DNA of 64,000 bases from Allacma fusca (lineage: Eukaryota > Arthropoda > Collembola > Symphypleona > Sminthuridae). This document shows, piece after piece, positions 12,136 through 23,722 of this stretch (positions are counted from its first letter, which is position 1; each line of letters starts with the position of its first letter). The position numbers and the translations under genes are program-made. Location: NCBI GenBank assembly GCA_947179485.1, contig OX359247.1, positions 48,147,131 through 48,211,130 on the forward strand, written 5' to 3'. The notes under the pieces were generated by a model. It worked only from the letters and a program-made list of their open reading frames with translations. It did no database searches and was not told the DNA's origin.

Positions 12136-14084
12136 TTTTCCATCAATTTAGATGGAGTTATGAAATGTTCACCTTGAAATGAACTCTTTTGTTGATTCTT
12201 GATTCATTCTTGGCACAGCAACCTTTCCAGGGTCTGATATCTGATATTCTGCAACGTTAAAATGTTCTTTTATTGTTGATTTGTATTTAACTAATGGGCC
12301 TTCAGGATGATTACTTGCTTTTAATTTTAAAATAACAATCAATTCAACGCCTCTATTTCCCAAAAATGAGTTACTATGTCGGCGTCGGCATTACTGTATA
12401 ACTTACAAGTATTAATTGGAGGAATGAATGGAGTCACTTAACACTTAAGATCCAAAGTTCCATAGAGCTTGTACGAGTATAGTAATGAGGGCTGCAGTAG
12501 GAAAAAGTGCAATCCTTGCAGCCTGCCAACTTCAAATTAGTCAGCTCGTGGTATTCGGGAAACTGTGATCGGAAATTAAAGTTGTGCAAATTTTCATGAA
12601 AATTGTAAAAGAATATTGATAAAAAGTTAATTTGTTGTGCATATTTTGTTACGAAACATTGTAGCATAGAAATTAAGCATATTATACAACGTTTCAGCAC
12701 TAGCATATTTTGTACTAGTACATTTAGTACTCACAATCAGGGGCTCAACCAAAGATATTTTACCGGGGGGTACAAAATGGCCGTCTCACTTGCAGACTGA
12801 AGTAAAATATTTTATTGCATTATAGCAATATTTTGTTGCATGGTGTGAAAAAAATTAACCTAACAACAAAAGCAAGCTAAAAATAAAATTAGCGTTTGTA
12901 ATTCCTCACAAACAAAAAAGCAGTAATTATTATTGTTAAAAAAGGTCAGAAGCTTTTTTCAGGCCCACTTTGTCTAGTATTTTGGTCTAGCCAAATAACA
13001 TTTAGCAGTAGTTCCGCCTTATTTCAACCAATGTTGAAGTCAGCTAGTTTAGAATTCGCTTCAATGTCAATATAGAAAAACTGCGTACTGACCAGGTTTT
13101 TATAAATAAAAATAGAATTATTAATTACAGAGGGTAATACAAACGGAAGCGGATTTTTCAACACCTCTAATATGTATTTAAAATGTGACGCTAGGTTATG
13201 AAAAATATATATGAAATAAGATTGTTTCATTCCAACATTTTCTTACATTTGCGTTTGGCAACAATATGTTCGACTTGAGCGGATAAAAACCCATCTGAAC
13301 ACAGCAAACAGTCCATACAAATTCCCTACTTTGATTCACGTACTAGAAGCTTGATGCCGGATAAATTGGCCTAGGGAAATTATAATAGTTTTAAGCTTTA
13401 AATTACAATTTTCAACATTCAGGATTAAAATATTACACATAGAATCGGAAATACCATAATAATTTTAACAAAACAAATCACCGTTGTAACATTTTCAGAA
13501 GAGCAAAAATATTTTATACACAAAAAATTGATACTTATAATTGTAATCATACCGCGATTGCCTAATCACTTATTACTCAGGGAAGAGCTTATGCATTTTT
13601 GTCTCTTACCTTTTGATTATTGAAAAATCTCAAAGACATCGAATTATTTATTTTTTACGACTTAATTAGGGTTACTTGTAATCTAAGCTCTGTGTCCGCG
13701 AAGCTTTAGAAATTTTAAGTGTGCAGAGTTGAATTAACAATTTTGGATTATTCTGTTGGTTCTATCTATTCTGTAGGTTACTATGTGTGGAAAACAAATC
13801 ATGTAAATTCTAATTCAGTATTGCATGTAATGTATCATAGAATACAGATGTTCGTGTTATCTTTGATGTTTTTATCATTATAAATTTTGATTTACAGCTT
13901 AAATTATGATGGTAGTCGAACTTTTAAAATAATAAACTGAAATAAACTGATTTTTGTTCTACGATAGCACCTACCTGACAATTTTCATGTAGTATGGGAG
14001 TTAAATTTGTCATTTTAAATTTTTTTTCTGGGGCGGGGGGTCGAGGCTCGTACCCCTCTGGGGGCCAAGTAGAGATACGTAGTC
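12136..14084. other. Intergenic stretch without identifiable genes
   Basis: Short open frames here have no homology and no splice partners. Two G/C-homopolymer patches (about 12765-12775 and 14033-14065) stand out from the AT-rich background and may be remnants of an element's ends. The inverted match between them is too weak to call. Confidence 0.4.
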
Positions 14085-14453
14085 TAATGGTCGGAACGAT
14101 TCAATTCAATTCACAAGCTGAACTAAATTCAAACCAACGTTTTGATTCAGTTAAGTAAAAACCAATTCAATTCAGATCAGTTTATAATTTTGAATTGAAT
14201 TGAACTGAACTAAATCGAAAACCATGGGTTTCCCTAGACATTTAAATAATACGTTTTTCTAGAAACGACGAGTTTTTACAGATTGAACAACGGAAGGACG
14301 CCAAAGCGAAAAACTCGTTAGTTGAAGGGGAGTAAAGAAAAGAGTTTGTAAACGGTTGATTTTGAATTCAAATGTACTGGGCAGAGGGCAGATTGAATTG
14401 AACTGAACTGAGCCGAAAATTTTAAATTCAGAATTGAATTGGTCTAAGCACTA
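14085..14453. mobile_element. Old hAT-like MITE built of AATTC/GAACTGAA words
   Basis: The left end TAATGGTCGGAAC and the reverse complement of the right end, TAGTGCTTAGACC, align over 23 bp with 17 matches, and both run into ATTCAATTC. The interior of each end is a ladder of AATTCAATTC / GAATTGAATTGAACTGAACT words. The flanking octamers do not match, so the copy is old or its boundary has drifted. It resembles the element at 39589-40476, which shares the 'CGGAAC.(A)TTCA.TTC' end and has an intact target duplication. Confidence 0.55.
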
Positions 14454-14692
14454 CGGTGTGCTCCCCGTGGTTTTATCACTGTTTAGTAATTTACAGAAGT
14501 AGTAAATGTGCGAAACTGTATTTTTCGGTAGTTGCTAATTCACATCCCAGAAACCCATGCATCAATCAAGCATTCAACAACCCAACGTCCCACATCTTCA
14601 TTGTCAGAGGGAACTATGAGACGGCATTCCCTGCTGATGAATGCAAGTGAGCAAATACAATTCAGGAATGGCAGCCTAACGGGATATCTCGC

Positions 14693-15959
14693 TTAAACCT
14701 GGTAGAAAGACGGAAGGGGTGATAATAAACTAAGGAACGAGAGTTTCTATACTCCAGTTTTATTTTTTTTACTGGACGGGACAAATTTAAGATGAAAACG
14801 CCGGGTGGTCAGCATTAGGCAGTGAATTGACCAGTCATTGTGAATTGACAATTGACACTAAACGGACGGACGGGACGGGACAATTAAACCAAGCAGTAAG
14901 CTAATGCACGTGACAACCAGACCAAACTGGACACGGTCTCAGGGGTCACGGACAGTTTATCACAGAACGGGTCACCGACTCATGAGACATTTCCTCAGGG
15001 CGGGACTGGAGACAATAATTGCTTTTCAATAGCAGGGATAAAATCAGTCCCCGTTAGAAGCTCTACTCCCGTGAAAGAAATTAAACTACGACAATTACTT
15101 TCAATTATCATTGATATTGATTTCGGTGCCGAAACATTGAGGAATGTTTAGCTCAACTAGCTCGAATTCGTCGGAATGAGTACAAGGCAAACACTTGCAC
15201 TCGTGTTTTGATTTCATGCTGCTTGATGTAGCATTTGCACTCATGTTTTAGGATAGCACTCAAGCCTCGAGCATAAAAGAGTGAAAGTGTTGTACACATC
15301 TCTCATGTGCAACCAGTACTGCCGAAGAAATGTCAAGTTCTGTTTGTGAAAATTGGTCGTCGTTGTTTTGGTTTTTCAAAATATTGAGAAATTCGATTTA
15401 TTCCGTTTTGCTGGTGAGCCACCTGCTAGAGCATACCGTCTTCATGTCCCACAAATTATGACCTTATCCTGTCAGCATTCTCACTGGTTCTGCGTTTTAT
15501 CCGAGCTGATGTTTCGTTCTTTTTGAATTTTCCCTTTACTAGTTCCATGCGGTCAGAAATTGTCCTGTCCTTTGGTCTCTTAAGGTTGTGCCCCGTCCCT
15601 AGGAAATTATACTTGTGACCCCAAAGCCGGTGACACATTGCATAAAAAAATGTCTCCTCTGAAACGATGTCCAGTTAGTCTGGCTGTCAAGTTTGTCAGT
15701 CTAGTGTTTGGTCTCATTGTCCCGTTTCACAGGCAATCACGTTTATTAGTTTAGTAGTTACTTGGTTTCATTGTCCAGTCCGGCTCTTTATTTCGAATCA
15801 CCTCACAATTACGTGTGCATGTCAGTGATTGACCCGTACGCTAGTTCATTACCTCATGCAGTCAATCCGACATTTCCATCAAAAATTTGTCCCGTCCAGT
15901 AAAAACTTATCCCGTCACTTAGTTTAGTATCAACCCTTTTGTCTTTCTACCAGGCTTAA
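14693..15959. mobile_element. TTAA-flanked inverted-repeat element (piggyBac-type insertion)
   Basis: TTAA at 14693-14696 and 15956-15959 flanks inverted ends: ACCTGGTAGAAAGACGG on the left, and on the right, in reverse complement, GCCTGGTAGAAAGACAA. The inverted similarity continues inward for more than 100 bp with gaps (GATA.TAAACTAAG, then TTTTTACTGGACGGGACAAATTT). The ends are rich in CGGGACGGGACA words. A TTAA target duplication is the signature of piggyBac-type integration. No transposase frame was found, so this would be a non-autonomous copy of about 1.26 kb. The terminal sequence itself is not one I recognise. Confidence 0.65.
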
Positions 15960-16084
15960 TGGAGAAACCACGTTTATCCCTCAAATCCCGCCTTGTATTC
16001 GCTCACCCTTGAATCCCGCCATCTACCAGCAAGGAGTCACGTTTCCAGTTTCTATATTAAATATTGATATTTTTATGGGAAGAA

Positions 16085-16888
16085 GGACACCGCACAATCT
16101 TTACGAGAAAATGCCCTCTGTTCGATTTCAACGAAAAAATTACTGCAGGGTGCGCCTTGATGCGTAGATCATTTTTGATAATTGGCCCGAAAAAATCTGA
16201 CGACGGGATTCGGAGATATCCCGGGTCAAAGTTAGCAAAAAATGAGGGGGGGGGGCTCATGGGGTACCAAAAAATTCAAACAGTGAAAATTAGCAATATA
16301 ACTTTAAAAATGGCAAGAATAAAAATTAAATAACGTGCAAAAAAAATTTCAGCGAGATATGACCTCAAAAATCCAAGATACTGACCTCAAGAGGTCAAAG
16401 AGCGTCGATACCTGTTTCATAATCTAAACGGTGACAAAACTGGCCCAGATTGAAATTAGGGCTTTAATTAGACACATATTAAGCGTGTGCCGAGTTTGGT
16501 TACAGTTTGCGACACGATGACCCAGCTGTGACCCCCGAGGTCAATATCTTACCCATACCGGATTTGGTACCTAAACATCATTCGAATTGCCCGCAAATAG
16601 GCTAGAACGTTTGATGTAAGCCCAGATGGAACCAAACTTGACAGGCGACTCATCTGGGCTTACACCAAAAGTTCTAGCCTATTTGCGGGCAATTCGAATG
16701 ATTTTTGGGTACCAAATCCGGTATGAGTATAATATTGAGATTGGAGGTCACAGCTAGGTCATCGTGACATAAACTGGAACCAAACTTGACAGGCAACTCA
16801 TAACTACGCATCATAGGCGCACCCTGCAGTAATTTTTTCGTTGAAATCGAACAGCGGGCATTTTCTCGTAAGGATTGTGCGGTGTCCT
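16085..16888. mobile_element. Foldback element with nested long inverted repeats
   Basis: The outer arms match for about 100 bp. The left arm at 16085-16185 starts GGACACCGCACAATC and includes 'attactgcagggtgcgcct'. The same sequence occurs inverted at about 16805-16888. A second, inner inverted pair (about 16512-16630 and 16645-16775) contains 'ccggatttggtacc', 'cattcgaattgcccgcaa' and 'ggctagaac', separated by a short loop. 'ggaaccaaacttgacagg' occurs twice in direct orientation. The whole unit can fold into one long hairpin. No clear target duplication and no coding capacity were seen. Long terminal repeats suggest a Mutator-like or Foldback-type element, but the superfamily is not determined. 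Confidence 0.7.
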
Positions 16889-17280
16889 TTCAATGTTAAG
16901 ATTCATGTTTGTGCATAACCTGAGTAACAAGTACCCAACTTCTTGTTATTTCCCCCTAAATATTTATTTTTGAATAAAGAATATATAAAAAAAAAGTTTT
17001 GTTAATACTTTCCCATGTTGAGGAACGTGTACGATTGGTTGTAATGTATGAACTTCCCCCCCCCCCCAAAATCATTGTAAAATGAAAAAACAAGCTGTAG
17101 CGATAGAATTTTCCTTTCGAATTAAAGATATTTGACCTAGGACCCCCCGAAAAAAAATTATGTATTCAAACGATGTCTACTGAAAACAAATAAGGGTGAA
17201 AAAATCCAATTTTGATAAAATATAAGTTTTTCAAGGTTCTGGATAGAGAACGAAATGTTAAGCTAAGTATGTTATGTGCT
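16889..17280. other. AT-rich spacer with homopolymer runs
   Basis: Contains an A-run (about 16986), a C-run (about 17058-17067) and a short poly-C/poly-A patch near 17150. There is no coding evidence. Confidence 0.4.
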
Positions 17281-17322
17281 TTTTGTAGCTAGACCCTAAG
17301 AGTGGCAGCTCCAAGAAAACCA

Positions 17323-20300
17323 ATGGAGACTGTAAAGAGGTACACAATAATTATCTTTCATGCGTGACATTTGTGATCTTTCTTTCCTTTACAATCTATG
17401 CATAATTCAAAATCATTCGGTGCATACATCTCATAATTTCAACTATGCAAACACTTAAAAATTTAATTCATCTGGTGCAAATGAACTAACCATCACGTTT
17501 ATTCGGTGTATACACTTACAACCACCGATGTAAAATGCAGAACTAAATGAAACTTGGTGGAATTGTAGACACTACTTAATAGTGTTCATACAAACCACAA
17601 ACTTCATGCCATCTCCTCTTGGTTCCGGCAGTAGGACATCTGAAAGTTTTTTTTTTGAAAGTTTGACACTTTACTCACTTAAATTTTTGCTGTAAAATCC
17701 CATAAGAAAAATTAACTTTGGGTTTGTTTTTTTTCAAAGCGGACAGTGACGAAAGTCACTTTTTTAACAATATTTTCGTATAAGTACTTCAATGCAGAGC
17801 GATGTGAACAAAATTGTACACCAAATTTTTTTTTGTAAAAACGAGTTTGAAGGTCAAAAAACCGAAAAAACCCGAAAACTAAAGTAATTTTTTACACCCA
17901 TAATTTAATATTCAAAGACAAACTGCCTATCTTAAATTTTTTGTCGCAAAGGAAGGTCACCTCACGATTTTTTTCAGGATCAAGGCATTAATATTTCGGT
18001 TTTTTCAGAAAAATTACAATGTAAATTTGTTCACATTCAAGATTTTTTTTCACTGCGGGCCCACTCTAATGTGATCATTTTTAGAAGCTTAAACGACGAG
18101 ACTGCATTGGTACCACAATTTAAAATTTAAAAATGTGTCACATTAGAGTGGGCCCGTCTTCAAAATCGAGAAAAACCGAAACGGGTAATTCATATACATA
18201 TACACATAAGGGGCCATGCAAGTGTATTTATACGTACACACGCAGGATTGTCTTGTGGAGGTGAGAGGCGCGCTGTCGTGCAGCGTAACGAGTATGCAGC
18301 CCTTACATGTACACAAACAACCGCATGACGCAGCTCCGCGTTCGTTCTTCCGTCACACAAAATAGTCCCACTTATTTCTTGTAATATTTTTTATATGATT
18401 GGTCCTACACCAATCAAAATTGGTGTGAGGGTTGACCACGATATTTGAAATATATGTATGTACATTACATGTACTTTATATTAAAAAAATATTCAACCTT
18501 GCACTGTCCGCTTTGAAAAAAACAAACCCCTTTAGCAACTCGAGCAAAATCCAAACCAATGTTGAGACATATGTAGCACCATACATATATATGTGCAATC
18601 AGCAGCACGTGCTCTGGAGATGTAAAATCCCTGCAATAAGATCTCCCGTAAGAATCCTTAATCCCCGTAAGAAAGAAAAACGTCGTTTTTCAGTCCTGGA
18701 GTGATGAAGATTTTTAGGTCACCGGAGAACATTGAAGGTAGTAAAGGTGGATCATAATCGCTCGTGCTGCTTCTGATTGCACATATTTCACATATAGTTA
18801 ATTATGTATAGTGCTATGTCTTGACATTGGTTTGGATTTTGCTCGAGTTGCTCAAATTGATTTCTCTTGATTTAATTGATTGATTTAACTGCAAAAATTC
18901 AAGTCAGTAAGGATCTCCCTATCAAACTTTCAGATGTCCTACTGTCGGAACCAAGAGGAGATGGCATGAAGTTTGTGGTTTGTATGAACATTATTAGTAG
19001 TGTCTACAATTCCACCAAGTTTCATTTAGTTCTCATTTTACAACGGAAGACCTTTCTTGTTAGTGCACACGAACCGCTGTGTTTAACTTAAAATACGGAT
19101 TTACGTATATTGCCTAGCCAAACAAAAATTATGGCAGGTTTGAATTTACATAATGTCCGGTTTTCTTTAACCTTTAACTTGTCGCTCATAATGGTGAGCG
19201 AAGGTGTGGGTCTACCTTTTAATAATAAGTTTTAAAAAGTATCGTGTGGAAGATATTGTCTTCAGATGGTATATGTCTGTCACGGTAATATAGAGGTCAT
19301 ACTTTTAGCTGCCACAAATGTTGTCAAAGATCTCGTCTTCTAATGAATAATAAATTCTATAAATAATATAATTGACATGGTGATATGTAGATTAAGCATG
19401 TAGGCCTCATAAATATCGTCGAAGATCTCGTCTTCTTGATGGGATGTTTGACATGGTGATGTATAGATCATGAAATTAGATGGCACTAATATAGTCGAAG
19501 ATCTCGTCTTCTTGATGGGATGTTTGACAAGGTGATGTATACATCATGAAATTAGATGGCACTAATATGGTCGAAGATCTCGTCTTGTCATGGGATGTTT
19601 GACATGGTGATGTATAGATCATGAAATTAGATGGCACTAATATGGTCGAAGATCTCGTCTTGTCATGGGATGTTTGACATGGTGATGTATAGATCATGAA
19701 ATTAGATGGCACTAATATGGTCGAAGATCTCGTCTTGTGATGGGATGTTTGACATGGTGATGTATAGATCATGAAATTAGATGGCACTAATATGGTCGAA
19801 GATCTCGTCTTGTGATGGGATGTTTGACATGGTAATACGTAGAACATACTTTGAACTGCCACAGATGTCGGACAACTCGTCGTCAATTGGGGTGTTTGAC
19901 ATTGTCATATGTAAATCATAATTGTAGCACGCACAAATGTTAAGATCATGCTTGCGCATATTTCAGTTGGATGCGTATACATTTTCTGGTTTTAGGTTAA
20001 GTACCAATTTAGAACTTAAAGGAACAGTCATAATTTTGGAGTGTTCTACTGTCCAAGTGATGCAAACGAATGTAGTGTCTAGATATTCCAGCAGCGTTGA
20101 CGGAACAAAATTATGTACGTTCTTAAAAATTTCGTAGGCCATCTGGTTTTCGTTCACGGAAATTTGACGTTGGAAATTTCACAGGGAATGCATTCGACAA
20201 AGTTTCACATCATTTAACTTCACAAGGTTGATAAACACTTATTATGTTTTCTATTGCATTTCCGCTAGACTCGACAAAATTAAAGACCTATAGCAGCTTC

Positions 20301-23300
20301 AGGAAAATATGACGCTTCGAAAATGTAAAGAAAAACTTGGAATATTTGGAGTATTTCTACGCTTGGAAAGCTTACTCTTTCACTCCTGAAGAATCATGAA
20401 TTGCGTAGACCCCAATAAAGTGGCCTTTATATGTATATATCTGTGACCATTACATGCATGCAAAACAACACAGCTCTTGTCTGCATAACTGAATTGACAT
20501 TTTTGAGGCTTCGAAATGGCCAGGAAACTCACCAAAAACTAAATCCGCGTAAGCACTTTGCTCGATAGCAATGTCGAGGCTATTCATATTCCGAAAATTT
20601 ATAAGAGCAACGCCAGCACGAATGACTTACATAAAGCTTTCTATTGCATTTCCGCTAGACTCGACAAAATTAAAGACCTAGCAGCTTCAGGAAAATATGG
20701 CCGTTTGAAAATTTAAAGAAAAACATGGAATATTTGGAGTATTTCTACGCTTGGAAAGCTTACTCTTTCACTCCTGAAGAATAATGAATTGCGTAGACCC
20801 CAATAAAGTGGCATTTATATGTATAATAATACAACTCCTCTAAGTGCATATCATGAACCTTTTATGTATAGCATCAAACTCTGGCGTTCATATGTTACTG
20901 GCAATTATGTACTACGTGAAAACTTGAATGGGCTCAAACTAGGAATACAGAAATTTTCACAAACAGGAATATACATTCGATTTTTAACAAATTCGCTTGC
21001 ATATAAAGTTTAGATTCAACTGTTGCAGCACGCCAGGATTTATTACGTTTATGCTTTGTTTATCCTTTTCTTCCCGCCTAAATATTTTTGGTAGCCGTTT
21101 AAAATTGTTTGGCATGTTTTCTGCTTCTTTTATTTTTTAGATACACCCCCGATGCCTTCTGGTCCGAGGTGTTTGGCGTTAATGGTTCAAAATGTTGGAG
21201 TTGGGAAGATGTAGCCCTATCTGCTTTAGAATGTATTACTATTCCAAAGCTTTCAAAAGACGATCTTGGCAATCAAGTCTTCATGGACTTTGAAACAGTT
21301 AGATCAGTGGCCTTTGATAAGGTTCGAACAAAATTCTTTCAATATCCCGCCGTGTTGTTGGATTTGAAAACGTTTAATTTCGTGGCCTCTAAACACAATT
21401 TCGAGCTCAATTCAGTGTTCAAGGAAATGAGGGAATATAGATGGAAGGCATTCGATTTGCCCAAGGTTAAAAACGAGTCAGAGATGGCCATTTTCTTTGA
21501 TACTTCAGATTTACTCCTTTCTGCAGAGACTGATGGTAACGTCATGTTTTCGCCATGTTGATTTTATATTTGATGTGCATTATGTCGTAGTAGTTTCTAA
21601 TCCTGCTGTAAATTGTATTAGTCGACAAAATGAAACAAAAACAATGTAACGTACAGTACATTATTGATTTCACACATACACTAGCTGACACTAGTGTTGT
21701 ATTAATGTAAGTATTTCACAGGGACCAATAGGAGTACAACAACAGGTACCATTTGATGTTGTAGAGCTCAAGCTTTGCATACTCGCTTTGTAAATCAGTT
21801 ACTACTGGTTATTTACATTTTTGTTTCAGTTTTTTCGATTGAAAAAGATATCAGCACACGAAAGGAATTAAAATTCCAAGCGGATGGAAAAACGATTGGA
21901 CATCTCGAAAATCTTATCGTGGGATGTGCAGGGGGTGTCATGAAGGCTGCTCCAGTTCATGAAATTTCTTATTCGCCGTTCCTGGATGCTTGCTATATTC
22001 CTGAGATTAACCCCCATTATCTGGATAACCCCATAAAGTGGTTATCCGGACAGGGTACAAACGGTGTGACATCACCTTGCCTTGTAACGCTTGGCGGGCA
22101 AATGTTCACACCTTTCTGCTACAATGAGCAGAGTAAGTTATCAAAAGAAAAAAGTACATACAATATACTGATTTAATTTTTTATGTTACTTTTAATTTTA
22201 TGTATCAGGACTTGGTGAGCTGGACATTGTCACCTACAACTGGAGGAATAGAAATCCCAACTGGATACAGAAAATTGTGGTTGTAGTGCCGCCAGCTGCA
22301 AAAGATCAGTTGTCGATGGATCTACTCCGACAGCGGATCTATCAGTTTGAGAAGCAACAGTTACGAGCTGTTCGTGACAAAGATTGTCCATATTATCTGG
22401 AAACTCATCGATATTTTTTCACTCTGAAGACGTTATTCCAATTGAAAATTGGATTTTTTATTGCTCCGATGAATATTGGCGATGCTATCATCATTCAGCC
22501 GGGATGTGCGAGATTCACATTCTCTTGCACGGTCAACCAAAGTATTGGAACTTGCTACTATTCCAAGGTAAACTGTATGTTATCAAACTAGAATATAAAA
22601 TGCTGTTTATTACAAAATATTAAATATGTGATTGTTTTTTCTTTTAGAGTTACGACACAATCCTAACTCAATTAGAGGACTGTAATCAAATGGGGAGATT
22701 GTGTAATTCGTTGCACGGTAATATAATCCGTTACAACGTCTTCGAATTCACCCTGGCAATAACCCGTCGTTCTAAACATGATAAATTGGATCAATATCAA
22801 TCGCCTGGAACTAAAAGTGTATCGGAGTCAGAAAGCGTAGCACCATCCGAGCAGGCTTCTGATATTGAAGATGATCCCGGTACAGCAACAAATGAGACAT
22901 CAGTTACGTGTTCGGATGAGGGTTCGATTGTAGTCAATCTGGAAGATGGTCAATCTTCCTATCATAACGTAGTGCCAATTGAGGAAGACTTGGAAGAAGA
23001 TTTGACGCAAGAGCCCATATTTGAGGGATCAGCCACATCAATAGTATCCTCGAAAAAATCGACTTTGGAGATTACCGAAACACGTTACAGTGATGGAACT
23101 CAGGTGGTTACAAAACGTTCTGAAGAAGAGAATCTAATTTTTGGAGCAAACGTTCAAGCAGAACAAGTGCCCGTGAAGAAGAGACGGAAGAAGGCCAAAA
23201 CCAACAAGTTAAAATCCAAGATGCAAAAAACCAAAGAGAAGAAGAACAGGAAGAAAAAGAAGATGGAGCAATCCCTAGCTCTCGCAATCCAGTCTTCAGA

Positions 23301-23722
23301 CCAGGTAGCTTCAGCAAGAAGCCTGCCGACTTATACCTCAAACTGGAGTCCGTGGTCAACTCTCGAAACAACCTTGGATTTTTCAAATATAAATCCATTT
23401 GATACGACATATTGCAACCCAGTAAATATTTATGATTTGTATATAATAAATAAGTATATTTTTAAACCATTGATGCCAACAATATTTCGTTGACTAAAAA
23501 TTTAATATTGTACTACGTTTTTAGCATCGGCCGTTGTTTCAAGTCCCATACCGTTATCCCACTCCACAAGAGCCCTGGATAACACCGAGAATGATCACTC
23601 AGAGAGGATTCAGATATCCCATACAGCAAAGTTTTAGGCAGACGGGAAATCCATTTTTGTCTGCTGGATACGGTGTAAATTATGGTGCAGCTTCTCAGCG
23701 TATGTTTGGGCCATATCCATAA
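17323..23722 (+). CDS. Unrecognised multi-exon protein with Cys-rich N-terminal half and Lys-rich tail
   Basis: I do not recognise this protein. Exons 21141-21535, 21722-21745 (24-nt microexon), 21830-22132, 22209-22567, 22648-23421 and 23525-23722 have canonical GT-AG borders and phases that interlock. The first visible exon lacks an ATG and needs a donor in phase 2. The best candidate start is ATG at 17323 in a strong context (ACCAATGG), exon 17323-17339, giving METVKR before YTPDAFWSEVFG; that exon is inference. Total 690 codons, 689 aa. Residues up to about 415 look folded, with many Cys, Trp and aromatic residues (for example NGSKCWSWEDV, GCARFTFSCTV). About 417-520 is Ser/Asp/Glu-rich and low complexity. 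About 541-575 is a long Lys/Arg tract (KKRRKKAKTNKLK) resembling a nuclear localisation signal. The last 66 residues are Pro/Tyr/Gln/Gly-rich. No signal peptide is seen with this start. A poly(A)-like ATTAAA follows at about 23773. It could be a lineage-restricted protein. Confidence 0.6.
17530..19042. mobile_element. 1.5-kb foldback element with nested inverted repeats
   Basis: Outer arms of about 120 bp (17530-17650 and 18925-19042) are inverted copies sharing 'aactaaatgaaacttggtgg', 'caaaccacaaacttcatgcc' and 'ccatctcctcttggttcc'. Inside are further inverted pairs: 'caaagcggacagtg' near 17736 with 'cactgtccgctttg' near 18501; 'gggcccactctaatgtga' near 18057 with its complement near 18139; and 'cgagcaaaatccaaacc' near 18541 with its complement near 18831. 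No target duplication is evident. It has no conserved open frame. If the upstream exon at 17323 is real, the element sits in the first intron of the unrecognised gene. Confidence 0.7.
19320..19890. repeat. 75-bp minisatellite (about six good units)
   Basis: Units start 'tcgaagatctcgtctt' at 19419, 19495, 19571, 19646, 19721 and 19796, with periods of 77, 76, 75, 75 and 75 bp. A degenerate unit lies to the left (about 19325) and a decaying one to the right (about 19860). Each unit includes 'gggatgtttgacatggtgat' and 'aaattagatggcactaatat'. Because 75 is divisible by three, the minus strand keeps an open frame of 136 codons with a 25-residue period. There is no other sign that it is translated. 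Confidence 0.9.
20246..20830 (+). repeat. Direct duplication of about 190 bp, offset 390 bp
   Basis: The segment at 20246-20440 recurs at 20636-20830 with few changes ('ctattgcatttccgctagac' at 20251 and 20641, ending with 'cccaataaagtgg'). Both copies contain an AATAAA. The intervening 195 bp is unrelated to them. It could be a tandem duplication with one unit cut short, or a pair of very short terminal repeats. No primer-binding site or coding region lies between them. Confidence 0.8.

Noticed and set aside
12720-14065. Large hAT element bounded by 'caggggctcaacc' and an inverted G/C-rich block near 14040
   Set aside because: The inverted match is weak and the flanking octamers differ. The coding search found nothing.
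16064-16333. 89-codon plus-strand frame and its minus-strand partner at 16057-16260
   Set aside because: Both lie in the arm of a foldback element and have no homology or splice context.
19476-19886. 136-codon minus-strand frame as a repeat protein
   Set aside because: It is explained by a minisatellite with unit length divisible by three. There is no start context, splice or homology support.
19320-19890. CRISPR-like array
   Set aside because: Units are contiguous tandem repeats without unique spacers, in a eukaryotic genome.
22384-22623. Alternative open frame overlapping an exon of the unrecognised gene
   Set aside because: The other frame joins both neighbouring exons in correct phase. 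This one does not and runs through the GTAAAC donor.
23108-23410. 100-codon minus-strand frame
   Set aside because: It is antisense to the Lys-rich exon of the unrecognised gene; its Leu/Ser-rich composition is the complement of Lys/Glu codons.
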